A DNA stretch of 26,307 nt from an uncultured Opitutia bacterium (GCA_903929325.1 CAIYUD010000104.1:1-26307); one strand, 5' to 3'; positions 6,392 through 14,254 are shown, counted from the stretch's first letter. Translations and numbers: made by a program. The notes: generated by a model from the sequence alone, not told the origin.

Positions 6392-7368
6392 GTCTGATTT
6401 CCTTAGATCCAGTCTTTCACCACGACCGCTATACGGATGCGGTCGTGAAGGAGTTGATTGCGTATCTGAAGGACGTTTTGTTTGACCCGATCAACGACAT
6501 CTTGGAGGTCAATCAGGTCCGATTGAATCAAGAGCAGGAGGAGAAAAAACACAGCGCCCTGTGGAGCGCCCTCATGGCGGGGCTTATCTGGTATACGGAT
6601 GGGGTATTTACCGGCGCGTTTAATGCCGCCATCAGCCGCGAACTGCGGGCTCTGGGTGCCCGCAAAACCGCCGCCGGATTCGCTTTGGCGCACGGGGAGA
6701 TCCCCCTGCCCCTTCGCGCCGCGATCAACCTTTCCAGCCAGCGCAGCGAGCAAGTTCATCAGGCTCTGATTACCACGCTCACGGCCATTGCCCTGTACGC
6801 AAAAGACGCTCCAACAGGCATCCCGCTCATAAACACCGTTGACAATATAGTCGATGAACTACAGGAGCAGTTCACCGAGACTGTAGCAAAAACAGATAAA
6901 TTGCCGTCCGTCCCAAAACTCCCAACCGGAGAAAGGGACGAAATGGCGAGGACTTTGGAGACTGCTACAAGCGAGGCCATCCGCAATTTCACCGTAACCC
7001 AAGCTCAAGATCTTCGTGCCAAAGTCAGGGAAAACATCCTCGAAGGTGCGCGTATTGATCGGCTCGCCAAGATTGTCGAGTCGCAGCAAGGCGTTGCGCA
7101 AAGACGGGCCAAAGGGATCGCGGAGTTCCAAGTCGCGCATCTCATCGCAACGTTCCGCGAAGTCACTGCCGGCAACATCGGAGCTTCCCGGTATGTCTGG
7201 GTCACTCAGCACGACGAGCGGGTGCGTGACGACCACCGCCAGTTGGACGGGAAAACTTTCACGTGGGATAACCCGCCTATTACGAATCGCTCAACCGGAG
7301 CCCGTAACCACCCCGGCGGTGACAAGAACTGCCGGTGCGTTGCCCGTCCAGTCCTGAACCTGCTATGA
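6388..7368 (+). CDS. Mu F-like head morphogenesis protein
   Basis: A 326-residue protein in the position of SPP1 gp7 / Mu gpF minor head proteins, which associate with the portal during prohead assembly and may enter with the DNA. The C-terminal domain is characteristic: YVWVTQHDERVRDDHRQLDG at about residues 271-290, then NHPGGDKNCRC near 311-321, including the family's conserved HxxLDG-like and C-R-C pattern. The central part is helical. The start is GTG 6388 in a GTGA overlap with the portal stop; the next in-frame methionine would remove conserved N-terminal sequence. It is coupled to the protease/scaffold gene by ATGA. Confidence 0.92.
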   Translation: MSLISLDPVFHHDRYTDAVVKELIAYLKDVLFDPINDILEVNQVRLNQEQEEKKHSALWSALMAGLIWYTDGVFTGAFNAAISRELRALGARKTAAGFALAHGEIPLPLRAAINLSSQRSEQVHQALITTLTAIALYAKDAPTGIPLINTVDNIVDELQEQFTETVAKTDKLPSVPKLPTGERDEMARTLETATSEAIRNFTVTQAQDLRAKVRENILEGARIDRLAKIVESQQGVAQRRAKGIAEFQVAHLIATFREVTAGNIGASRYVWVTQHDERVRDDHRQLDGKTFTWDNPPITNRSTGARNHPGGDKNCRCVARPVLNLL

Positions 7369-8420
7369 ACCTTGCCCTCACTTCGGACGAGACTAATACG
7401 CTCCGCGAACGTCACCTGGAACGGTTCAACTTCGCCCCGGATGCCCGCACCTTCGACTGCAAGTTCATCGAACCGGGAATTATTTCCTATCGGGATCAAG
7501 GCGGCGGCATCGAGCTTCTCCGCAAAGAGACCATCGACAAGTGCATCGAGACCGTGGTCGGAAATCCGCTTACCATCGGGCACGTCTGGGTGACGGCGGA
7601 TAATCGGATGGAAGTCGAGAATGGCATCATCCAGCAATTTTATTACGACTCCGACGACGGCTGGTTTCATGTTAAGGGCGTTGTCGATACGCCCCAGGCC
7701 AAGGTCGAGATGCAGGTAAAGCGCCCGAGCTGCGGGTATGCGGTCACGTCTTTTGGCCCCAGCGGCACTTATCACGGTATCCGGTACGACAAGGAAATCA
7801 CCGGCATCCAGTTCAATCACCTCGCCATCGTGGACCGGCCCCGCTACGAGGAAGCTACTTTCCGACTGAATCACTCCAGCAATAACAACTCCCCCGATAT
7901 GAAGATCTTCAAATTTCTGAAGAAGCTCGTCACCCGCGAAAACGGTGCTGACGGCCAGCCCGTGGAAACCGTCAAAACGGTATCCTCCGAAATCAGCGGT
8001 AATACCACCGTTGAAATTGACGGTGTTGAGGTTCGCCTCAACGACCTTGCCGACACTTGGATGAAACAGACCAAGGATGCGGTTGTCCACAAAGCCGAGT
8101 CTGACGACGAGGTTGAAATCGACGGCAAGAATGTCCGCATCCACGAGCTGGTAGCGGCATATCGTAAGGGCCGATGCAACGAGAGCGAGGCCGAGAAAAA
8201 GGCCGAGAAGGATGAAAAGAAGGACGACGAGAAACGCGAGAATGCGGCTCCCGGCGTGCCGGTCATCAACGCTCCTGCCCCGGTGGTTGCAGATAAAGAT
8301 TCCAAGTCGTTCAACGCCCTTCAATCGGCGCGTGAGAACAACCAACCCGCAGATTCCGGGTTGTCCCTCAATTCTGGCTCGCTCCAAGACCGCTTGAAGC
8401 GTGGCAAGGAGCGTTACTAA
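7365..8420 (+). CDS. Prohead protease with scaffold-like C-terminus (DUF2213)
   Basis: A 351-residue protein from ATG 7365 (ATGA overlap with Mu-F). Residues ~20-170 match the DUF2213 head-maturation domain: FEPGI-like FIEPGIISYRDQ, LTIGHVWV, GVVDTPQAKVEMQ, ISCGY-like PSCGYAV, and FNHLAIVDRPRYEEA, where the His and nearby Ser/Cys positions are candidate catalytic residues. From about residue 180 the protein becomes charged, then extremely Lys/Glu/Asp rich (ESEAEKKAEKDEKKDDEKRE), as expected for a scaffold to be cleaved and expelled. Protease and scaffold thus seem fused in one gene just before the decoration and capsid genes. An internal ATG at 7899 could yield scaffold alone. Confidence 0.88.
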   Translation: MNLALTSDETNTLRERHLERFNFAPDARTFDCKFIEPGIISYRDQGGGIELLRKETIDKCIETVVGNPLTIGHVWVTADNRMEVENGIIQQFYYDSDDGWFHVKGVVDTPQAKVEMQVKRPSCGYAVTSFGPSGTYHGIRYDKEITGIQFNHLAIVDRPRYEEATFRLNHSSNNNSPDMKIFKFLKKLVTRENGADGQPVETVKTVSSEISGNTTVEIDGVEVRLNDLADTWMKQTKDAVVHKAESDDEVEIDGKNVRIHELVAAYRKGRCNESEAEKKAEKDEKKDDEKRENAAPGVPVINAPAPVVADKDSKSFNALQSARENNQPADSGLSLNSGSLQDRLKRGKERY

Positions 8421-8434
8421 ACTATAACCAACTC

Positions 8435-8440
8435 AGGAGA
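8435..8440 (+). promoter_or_regulatory. Strong Shine-Dalgarno site of decoration gene
   Basis: AGGAGA lies eight bases before ATG 8449, in the 28-base gap after the protease/scaffold stop. It is one of only three strong ribosome sites I see in the window, all before predicted high-copy virion proteins. It also settles the start of the decoration gene. Confidence 0.85.
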
Positions 8441-8448
8441 ACAATATC

Positions 8449-8943
8449 ATGTGTGCCTTCATCTCACAGGCGATGAATCAGTTCGTCCAAGCCCCCATCC
8501 TGGGCTTGGTTGATCAGACTCCCTCGCCCAATGTCATCACTGCTCAGATCCTCCCGACCAGCTCGGCTACCGCCATTCAGGTCGGTTCCGCCGTCAAGCT
8601 CGTCGCCGGTACTGCCAGCACCATCCTCGTCGATGTTTGCTCTGGCCCGACCGATGGTCCGGTCTTCGGCGTCATCACCTACAATGCCCGCAAGAATCTT
8701 TATTCTGCCGGCGATCTGGTAACGGTTGGCTGCGCGAGCACCTACATTTACCTCAAAGCGTCTGGCACGGTTACCCGCGCTGACAAGGTCACCACGACCG
8801 CTGCCACGACTGCCGCTGATCCGGTGGTTGCGACGGTCTCTTCGGCCAGCACCCAGTACATCACTGGTGTTGCGGTGGACACCGGCGCTTCCGGCTCTTT
8901 GGTGCGTATTAACATCGCGCCGTCCTTTAACGGGACCGTCTAA
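8449..8943 (+). CDS. Capsid decoration protein (DUF2190-like)
   Basis: A 164-residue Ala/Thr/Val-rich protein placed directly before the major capsid gene, where head decoration or stabilisation proteins are found in phages with DUF2213 and DUF2184 genes. Segments such as VGSAVKLVAG, GPVFGVITYNARKNLYSAGD and VRINIAPSFNG resemble the small beta-barrel DUF2190 decoration family, which binds the capsid lattice in many copies. The strong AGGAGA site before ATG 8449 agrees with high expression. The function is inferred mainly from position plus this pattern. Confidence 0.8.
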   Translation: MCAFISQAMNQFVQAPILGLVDQTPSPNVITAQILPTSSATAIQVGSAVKLVAGTASTILVDVCSGPTDGPVFGVITYNARKNLYSAGDLVTVGCASTYIYLKASGTVTRADKVTTTAATTAADPVVATVSSASTQYITGVAVDTGASGSLVRINIAPSFNGTV

Positions 8944-8951
8944 CTTCAACC

Positions 8952-8957
8952 AAGGAG
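8952..8957 (+). promoter_or_regulatory. Strong Shine-Dalgarno site of major capsid gene
   Basis: AAGGAG lies ten bases before ATG 8968, in a 24-base intergenic gap. It matches the capsid gene's expected high translation and fixes the start. Confidence 0.85.
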
Positions 8958-8967
8958 ACTCACTACA

Positions 8968-10098
8968 ATGAAAAGCGTCCTCTTCCGCCCCACGGGCCGA
9001 TTCAACGAACTTGGTCAAGAGATCAAGGATCCGGTATTCCTGTCCAATCGTCATACCTCTGGTAAGTCGATCTTCCTAAACGGTGATGCGGCCAATGGCC
9101 TCGACACCCGTTACAACGCTGCGGCTTCTGGTCCCGAGAATGCTACGGGTTACCAGATCCTCATCGACACGATGACGTACATCAAGCAGCAGGAAAGTCG
9201 TCAGACTTACTACGAGCTTGGTTCCTTCGGCCTGAAGCCGAGCGACTTTGTGCCGATTGCGGTCGGTGACGGTTCCTGGTCGTCCAACATCCTCACCCGT
9301 CGCGTCTATCAGAACGCGGGTGATTTCGAGGCCGGTTTGATTCGTCAGGGCAGCAATAACGCCCGCGTCACGAACACCGACGTCTCGATGGATTCGGTCG
9401 TCCTCCCGACGTTCATCTGGGAGAATGGTGTGCAGTACACCCTCGCGGAAATCGAGCAGGCTCTCGTGGCCTCGAATTGGGACATCATCGCCAGCAAGCA
9501 CGCTGCGCGTAACAAGATGTACCAGCTCGGTATTCAGGCGATCACCTTCCTTGGCTCGAAGTCGGGCAGCATGGAAGGTCTGCTCATCAACACCAAGACG
9601 AACGTCAACACCTCGTTCATCGCGGCTCCGATCAACGGTCTCAACGCCGCTGGTTTCCAGACCTTCGTCTCGGGCCTGATCTCGGCCTACTGGACGAACA
9701 CCAACAGCACCGTTCTGCCGAATCGGTTTGTCATTCCGATGACTGACTACCTCGGCCTGATGACGCTGGTCCCCGGCACCGCCGGCACCTTCCCGGTGCC
9801 GATGCTGACCTACTTGGAGAACGCCTTCAAGCAGCTCTGCGGTCCTGAGTTCAAGCTCATCGGCAACGCTTACTGCGATGCCTCGAACTCGAACGCTCTG
9901 CGTGGCGTCAACAAGTTCACCTACGCCCTCTACCGCCACGAGGCAGAGGCTCTGCGCATGGACATCCCGGTGGACTTCACCGTCACCCAGCCGAACAGCT
10001 TGGACAATTTCCACTTCCAGGACGTTGCCTACAGCCAGTTGACGGGCGTCGGCTTCTACAAGCCGCTGGAGACCCTGCTCTTCCAGTACAACGGTTAA
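8968..10098 (+). CDS. Major capsid protein, DUF2184 type
   Basis: A 376-residue protein of HK97-fold major capsid size. Segments such as ILTRRVYQNAGDFEAGLIRQ, the conserved ENGVQYTLAEIEQALVASNW stretch near residues 151-170, SMEGLLINT, and ALYRHEAEALRMDIPVDFTV near 323-342 match the DUF2184 capsid group. The gene has a visibly stronger preference for C-ending and abundant codons than its neighbours, typical of the most highly expressed phage gene. It forms the icosahedral shell around the portal. No N-terminal scaffold domain is present; scaffold is supplied by the DUF2213 gene upstream. Confidence 0.92.
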   Translation: MKSVLFRPTGRFNELGQEIKDPVFLSNRHTSGKSIFLNGDAANGLDTRYNAAASGPENATGYQILIDTMTYIKQQESRQTYYELGSFGLKPSDFVPIAVGDGSWSSNILTRRVYQNAGDFEAGLIRQGSNNARVTNTDVSMDSVVLPTFIWENGVQYTLAEIEQALVASNWDIIASKHAARNKMYQLGIQAITFLGSKSGSMEGLLINTKTNVNTSFIAAPINGLNAAGFQTFVSGLISAYWTNTNSTVLPNRFVIPMTDYLGLMTLVPGTAGTFPVPMLTYLENAFKQLCGPEFKLIGNAYCDASNSNALRGVNKFTYALYRHEAEALRMDIPVDFTVTQPNSLDNFHFQDVAYSQLTGVGFYKPLETLLFQYNG

Positions 10099-10108
10099 TC
10101 CTATAACC

Positions 10109-10396
10109 ATGGCAACGACCCCAGCCGAACAAATCGTGCGCGTCTACAACCGTAGTCAGCGCACCTTCACCCACGGAGAGTACCGCTTAGCGGGCGGTAC
10201 TTTCACCGAGGTTCCCGAAAGCGTCGCCCGTAATTGGCAGAAGATGTTCGAGAATGACGTAGTGGAAGCCGGAATCGCCCAGCGTGAGCTGGGCGGTCTC
10301 GGTGCGGAACTTGCCGCAGCCAAAACGCGCATTACCGAACTCGAAGCCGAGCTGGCGAAGTTCAAGGAGAAGAAAGTGAAAAAGGACGCGGTCTAA
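10109..10396 (+). CDS. Small coiled-coil head-region protein
   Basis: A 95-residue protein between the capsid and neck genes. The N-terminal ~50 residues look like a small beta domain (EQIVRVYNRSQRTFTHGEYR, FTEVPESVARNW). Residues ~60-92 form a good heptad coiled coil (LGAELAAAKTRITELEAELA) ending in a Lys-rich tail. Such proteins after the capsid gene are common and unassigned; it may be a minor capsid or head-completion protein. The start is ATG 10109 in the context TAACCATGG with no Shine-Dalgarno; the frame has no better start. Confidence 0.7.
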   Translation: MATTPAEQIVRVYNRSQRTFTHGEYRLAGGTFTEVPESVARNWQKMFENDVVEAGIAQRELGGLGAELAAAKTRITELEAELAKFKEKKVKKDAV

Positions 10397-10401
10397 TTAC
10401 C

Positions 10402-11106
10402 ATGGCCTACGAACTTCCAACCATCGGGGATTTCAAAGCGCAGTTTGTGCGAGATTTCCCCTATGCCACCCCTTGGCGGTACAAGGGGATTACGGAAGCT
10501 ACGGCCACGGCTAATTTGAACGCATCCTATTCCGTAGACAGCATCACGGTTGATACCGCTGGTGCTGGCTACAGCTCCACTCAACCCCCCACCGTCATTA
10601 TCTATGGCGGCGGGGGAATGGGAGCGGCTGCTACGCCCACGATCACTGGGGGACAGGTTTCCCTGATCACGGTGGACAATAGCGGCTACAATTACCGTCG
10701 TGCTCCCTTGGTCTACGTTTCCGTGAACGGGGATGATACCAATCTGGAGCGGGTAACCGATTACGACATCGCCCGAGCCTTTACGGCGGCGCTACAATTT
10801 AACTTCACGGAAGGGTTGTTTGGTACGCAGGCGGCATTTGTTTACGCCTACAACCTGCTTGCGGCCCATTACCTGTGCATAACGGTGATTGCCGGCGGCA
10901 CGGGTCTGAGCGGTCAAGCCACCTGGCTCACCTCATCCAAGACTGTCGGCAACGTGACCGAATCATACTCGATCCCCGACCGGGTGCTAAAGAGCCCCCT
11001 CCTTTCTAAGTTGTCCAAAACGACCTATGGAGCGCAGTTCCTCGAACTGATCTCCCCCCAACTTATCGGCAATTTCCAATCCTTCCACCGGGACACCTTG
11101 CCGTGA
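10402..11106 (+). CDS. Head-tail adaptor, DUF4054, with inserted beta domain
   Basis: A 234-residue protein. Residues ~116-231 match the DUF4054 connector family: VTDYDIARAFTAALQFNF, GLFGTQAAFVYAYNLLAAHY, TGLSGQATW, SVGSV-like KTVGNVTESYSIP, and TTYGAQFLELISPQLIGN. This family binds under the portal and joins head to tail. The N-terminal PTIGDFKAQFVRDFPY also fits. Residues ~44-114, in between, are a foreign-looking module (DTAGAGYSSTQPPTVIIYGG ... GGQVSLITVDNSGYNY) like the Gly-Tyr beta repeats of fibres and adhesins. The family is usually about 120-150 residues, so this copy is enlarged by that insertion. It ends in a GTGA overlap with the next gene. Confidence 0.85.
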   Translation: MAYELPTIGDFKAQFVRDFPYATPWRYKGITEATATANLNASYSVDSITVDTAGAGYSSTQPPTVIIYGGGGMGAAATPTITGGQVSLITVDNSGYNYRRAPLVYVSVNGDDTNLERVTDYDIARAFTAALQFNFTEGLFGTQAAFVYAYNLLAAHYLCITVIAGGTGLSGQATWLTSSKTVGNVTESYSIPDRVLKSPLLSKLSKTTYGAQFLELISPQLIGNFQSFHRDTLP

Positions 11107-11606
11107 ACACGGTGAAGTTCAACTTTCGGATGCTCCATAAACTTCAAGCTCGGCTTGCGGAAGTGGAAAAGCGATCCGTCAAAGTAGGGCTGCTCGCTTC
11201 GACGGCTACCCGCGTCCCGACTCGGGGCGACAGGATGACCCACAATCCGAGCTTGGGCGCGGTGCATGAGTTTGGTCTCGCGTATACGATCCGTAGCACG
11301 GGGGCCACGGTGGCTATTCCGCAGCGGTCGTTCATCCAGATGCCCCTTGCCCAGCATCTGGACGCCACGGTCAGGAAAGACGATACCGACTGGATCTCTT
11401 CCCTGATGACCCGAGGAGTAGCTCGGACGCTCCAGAAGCTCGGCAAGCTGGCCGAGGATACCATCCAGGAGGCTTTTAACACGAAGGGCTGGGGGCAATG
11501 GCCCGCTTTGCAACCCTCGACCGTATGGAGCAAGAAACAGAATAAGACGGCCATTTTGATCGAGACGACCCAGATGCGGAAAGCCATAACCTCGGAGGTC
11601 ATATGA
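11103..11606 (+). CDS. Virion morphogenesis / tail completion protein (HK97 gp10-like)
   Basis: A 167-residue protein starting with GTG 11103 inside the previous stop (GTGA). The pattern KVGLLASTATRVP followed by LGAVHEFGLAY-like sequence, then PQRSFIQMPLAQ and a helix ending near EAFNTKGWGQWPALQPSTV, is that of the HK97 gp10 / Mu gpG virion morphogenesis family. In myoviruses these proteins complete the neck or tail end before head-tail joining. The order DUF4054, gp10-like, neck, terminator, sheath supports the call. It ends in ATGA overlap with the following gene. Confidence 0.85.
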   Translation: MNTVKFNFRMLHKLQARLAEVEKRSVKVGLLASTATRVPTRGDRMTHNPSLGAVHEFGLAYTIRSTGATVAIPQRSFIQMPLAQHLDATVRKDDTDWISSLMTRGVARTLQKLGKLAEDTIQEAFNTKGWGQWPALQPSTVWSKKQNKTAILIETTQMRKAITSEVI

Positions 11607-12007
11607 TCGGCTCTGTTGGCATTCCCTCGGCCAATCGCTTTTCTATCTCGGAAGGAGCGGTGCAACTGCCGAATATGAGCATGACCGTCCGGGGCTGGTT
11701 TCGCCCTCTGACCCTTACGAGGGTGCTCAAAACGATCACGGATTTTGAGATCGTGGAGGCCCGGATCGAACTGTTTTGCCACGGGGTGATCCAGCCTTTC
11801 GGTGCTCGCGAATTGAAGATCAAGCCCGAGGGCCAAAGATCTTGGGGTTGGAAAATGCTGCACACTACGCCCGAGGTGACGCTAAGGAACGACGAGGAAT
11901 TTACCTATCAAGGCAGTCGCTATCGGGTGATGAGTCAGCAAAGCTTTCAGGATTACGGTTACAACACCTACGAACTGGTACAGGACTATAAGTCGAATCC
12001 CGAATGA
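11603..12007 (+). CDS. Neck or head-closure protein, family uncertain
   Basis: A 134-residue protein coupled on both sides by ATGA. Recognisable stretches are LTRVLKTITDFEIVEARIEL and the C-terminal YQGSRYRVMSQQSFQDYGYN, followed by YELVQD. The GxxYRVxxxxxxxxYG...Y pattern is common in small head-closure/stopper proteins, and the location between a gp10-like and a terminator gene fits. I do not recognise a named family firmly. The role is therefore inferred from position, size and the beta-rich C-terminus. Confidence 0.7.
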   Translation: MIGSVGIPSANRFSISEGAVQLPNMSMTVRGWFRPLTLTRVLKTITDFEIVEARIELFCHGVIQPFGARELKIKPEGQRSWGWKMLHTTPEVTLRNDEEFTYQGSRYRVMSQQSFQDYGYNTYELVQDYKSNPE

Positions 12008-12510
12008 CCGAGCCCATCAAAGTCATCGGTGACATCCTGAGATACGAGCTTGGTCTCAAGCCCGATCAGGTACTCCTGTACAACCAGAAATTCGACATCC
12101 CGCCGGATTACCGGATGTATATCTGTCTTTCGATTTTGGGGTCCAAACAATTTGCCGGCTACCCGGACTACGATCCAGATCCCATTACCGGGAACCTGGT
12201 CGAGACCCAAGTCGTGAACCGGCAGGAAATGATTTCCATCTTGGTTTACAGCCGCAGCGAGGAAGCTCGGGTGCGCAACTGGGAGATCTCGGCGGCACTC
12301 GTAAGTGCTTACTCCCAACAGCAGCAGGAAGCTAATTCGATCAAGATCGCCACCCTGCCGGTCTCCATGAATGATGTTTCAGAAGTCGAGGCTACCGACC
12401 GGCTAAACCGTTACGCTTTGACGTTTATGGTTCTCGCTGCCTACAAGAAGCAGAAGCCAGTCGAGTATTTCGACACCTTCGCACCACCCGTCATCTTCAC
12501 TAATCCTTAA
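12004..12510 (+). CDS. Tail terminator / neck gp12-like protein (LIC_12616-like)
   Basis: A 168-residue protein starting at ATG 12004 (ATGA overlap). The C-terminal stretch TDRLNRYALTFMVLAAYKKQ followed by KPVEYFDTF is characteristic of the phage neck terminator family found directly before DUF3383 sheath genes. The N-terminal GLKPDQVLLYNQKFDIP and ISILVYSRSEEAR also fit. The protein would cap the tail tube and sheath at the head-proximal end. It is followed after six bases by the sheath gene. Confidence 0.85.
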   Translation: MTEPIKVIGDILRYELGLKPDQVLLYNQKFDIPPDYRMYICLSILGSKQFAGYPDYDPDPITGNLVETQVVNRQEMISILVYSRSEEARVRNWEISAALVSAYSQQQQEANSIKIATLPVSMNDVSEVEATDRLNRYALTFMVLAAYKKQKPVEYFDTFAPPVIFTNP

Positions 12511-12516
12511 TTCACC

Positions 12517-13671
12517 ATGAGCTTTATTTCGGTAGACAATTTCGTCAGCGTCTCCGTTTCGACGCCTCCAGTTGGACTCAACCAGTATCAGGTTAATAAC
12601 CTGGCGATCTTCTCCAAGGAGACCCCGGTCAACGGTTCCATCACGCAAGCTAATCCCGGCATCTATACGAGCCCTGCGGACGTGGCGGCTGATTGGGGCT
12701 CCCTTAGCGAAGCCTATGATCAGGCGGTCGCGATCTTCAACCAGACCCCCAACATCCTCGATGGAAGTGGCATTCTGGTGATTTACCCGCAGGGCAGCAG
12801 CCAGACGCTCACAGCGGCGATTCAAGACTGTATCACCAGAGCCTTTTTCGGTGGTGCCCTCTGGTGCGGTTACGCCCCCGATGACGCCGCAATCCTCGAT
12901 GCGGGTGCCGCGTGCGAGAGCCTCCGCGTAAAGCTCTTCGCCAACTCCTATCTCACCTCCACGCTCACCACGACCACCGGGCTCTTCTGGAAGGTTCAGG
13001 ATCAGACCCTGAATCACACCCGTTGCTTGCTTTACACGGTCGGGGGCACCGCTCTTGCGGCCCGCCTCATGGCGGCGGCTTACGCCGGTCGGGCGCTCTC
13101 GACCAACTTCAACGGGGTCAACACGACTTCCACGATGCACGGCAAGAGCCTGATCGGTACTACGGCGGATACCGGCATCACCCAGACGATCCTCAATACC
13201 TGCAAAACCCTCGGCGTGGATACCTACCCGCTGGTCGGTGGCGGCGCTCAATACCTGGGCAAGGTATTCTGCACGGGTGGCAACGAGTATTTCGATAACG
13301 TCTACAATCTTGATTGGCTGGTTTTCGCGCTCCAGGTTGCGGGCTTCAACGCCCTGACCCAGATCGGCACCAAGATCCCCCAGACCGAGACCGGCATGGC
13401 GAGCTTGAAGAACGCTTATCTTCAAACGCTCCAGCAAGGCATCACGAATGCCTTCATCGCTCCGGGCGTTTGGAACTCCCCCGAACTCTTTGGTAGCCCC
13501 GTGGCACTTCGTCGCAGCGTCCTCAACACCGGCTACTATATGTACTCGCAGCCGATCAATCAGCAATCGCAGGTTTCTCGCGAAGCTCGCGAAGCCCCGC
13601 TGGTGCAGATCGCCGTCAAATATGCCGGCGCGATCCAGTCGAGCAACGTTCTCGTTTCAATCAACAAGTAA
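12517..13671 (+). CDS. Contractile tail sheath protein, DUF3383
   Basis: A 384-residue protein beginning MSFISVDNFVSVSVSTPPVG, the usual N-terminal pattern of DUF3383 sheath proteins. TSPADVAADWG near residue 51, LFWKVQDQTLNHTRCLLYT near 154-172, AYAGRALSTNFNGVNTTSTM, then LIGT and NEYFDNVYNLDWLVFALQ are further family features. Many copies form the sheath, which contracts to drive the tube through the host envelope, so this gene defines the myovirus morphotype. Despite expected high expression, no Shine-Dalgarno precedes ATG 12517 (context TTAATTCACCATG). Confidence 0.93.
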   Translation: MSFISVDNFVSVSVSTPPVGLNQYQVNNLAIFSKETPVNGSITQANPGIYTSPADVAADWGSLSEAYDQAVAIFNQTPNILDGSGILVIYPQGSSQTLTAAIQDCITRAFFGGALWCGYAPDDAAILDAGAACESLRVKLFANSYLTSTLTTTTGLFWKVQDQTLNHTRCLLYTVGGTALAARLMAAAYAGRALSTNFNGVNTTSTMHGKSLIGTTADTGITQTILNTCKTLGVDTYPLVGGGAQYLGKVFCTGGNEYFDNVYNLDWLVFALQVAGFNALTQIGTKIPQTETGMASLKNAYLQTLQQGITNAFIAPGVWNSPELFGSPVALRRSVLNTGYYMYSQPINQQSQVSREAREAPLVQIAVKYAGAIQSSNVLVSINK

Positions 13672-13677
13672 CCTTTT

Positions 13678-13683
13678 AAGGAG
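13678..13683 (+). promoter_or_regulatory. Strong Shine-Dalgarno site of tail tube gene
   Basis: AAGGAG lies nine bases before ATG 13693, in the 21-base gap after the sheath stop. It is the third strong ribosome site in the window and fixes the tube start. Confidence 0.85.
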
Positions 13684-13692
13684 ACGATTACC

Positions 13693-14148
13693 ATGGGCTC
13701 TTTCTCACTCACTGGCGCGGACAATCTGGTTTTATCAAATCAACCGATGGTCGATGTGGCCGACGGCGATTGGTTCACACTCACTTTCCCCAATACCCTT
13801 GCGGAAGTAAAGACGGGCAAAAACGGCAACAGCATCTTTGCCTCAAACGCTATGGGTCAGCAGGCGGAAGCCACGCTGCGCCTCCTGCGCGGCTCGGCAA
13901 ATGACCTGTTTCTGGATGCGTTGCTCCAGCAGCAAATCCAAGATTTCTCAACCTTCATCACGCTTTCCGGCACTTTCAGCAAGCGGATCGGTGATGGTCA
14001 GGGCAATATCACCCCCGACCAGTACGTGGCATCCGGGGGTATCTTCACCCAAGAAGTTGACGCCAAGTCGAACGCGGAGGGCGACACCGAGCAAAGCGTG
14101 TCGGTCTACCGGATGAAGTTCGCCAACGTTCAACGCGCCGCGCAGTAA
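13693..14148 (+). CDS. Tail tube protein, DUF3277
   Basis: A 151-residue protein starting MGSFSLTGADNLVLSNQPMV, with DVADGDWFTLTFPN, VKTGKNGNSIFASNAMGQQA and LRLLRGSANDLFL: features of the DUF3277 tube family that follows DUF3383 sheath genes. Stacked hexameric rings of it form the inner tube through which DNA passes. The gene has a strong ribosome site, as expected for a high-copy protein. It is followed by the only sizeable structured intergenic region in the tail operon. Confidence 0.92.
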   Translation: MGSFSLTGADNLVLSNQPMVDVADGDWFTLTFPNTLAEVKTGKNGNSIFASNAMGQQAEATLRLLRGSANDLFLDALLQQQIQDFSTFITLSGTFSKRIGDGQGNITPDQYVASGGIFTQEVDAKSNAEGDTEQSVSVYRMKFANVQRAAQ

Positions 14149-14154
14149 CCACCC

Positions 14155-14254
14155 ACTCCGGGTGAGACAGGGCGAATGTTCTTGGGGTCAAAGGTATTCG
14201 CTTAACACGTCGCTAACGTGGGTCTCACCCGGAGTCCTTTGACCCCGGACTTTT
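14155..14254 (+). promoter_or_regulatory. Candidate pseudoknotted cis-regulatory RNA before tail chaperone
   Basis: A 106-base gap between tube and chaperone genes holds four nested or interleaved inverted repeats. P1: ACTCCGGGTGAGAC (14155-14168) with GTCTCACCCGGAGT (14222-14235), 14 perfect pairs. P2: GCGAAT (14172-14177) with ATTCGC (14196-14201). P3: CACGT (14206-14210) with ACGTG (14216-14220). The P2 loop contains GGGGTCAAAGG (14184-14194), perfectly complementary to CCTTTGACCCC (14236-14246), directly after P1 and eight bases before the chaperone ATG. Together these make a three-way junction with a loop-to-3' pseudoknot. P1 buries the only GGAG (14231-14234), and two more G-U pairs could cover the GGA near the start. 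There is no T-run, so a simple terminator is unlikely. The fold is by eye only; a translational control role is inference. Confidence 0.7.

Noticed and set aside
7206..8387. 393-codon open frame on the minus strand opposite the protease/scaffold gene
   Set aside because: It lies antisense to a well-supported gene, shows no recognisable domain, and similar long antisense frames occur opposite other genes here (1782-2858, 9076-10110, 12403-13566), so codon bias explains it.
14155..14246. Rho-independent terminator after the tube gene
   Set aside because: The strong stem is not followed by a T-run, only GGACTTTT directly before ATG, and the interlocked second pairing is unlike a terminator.
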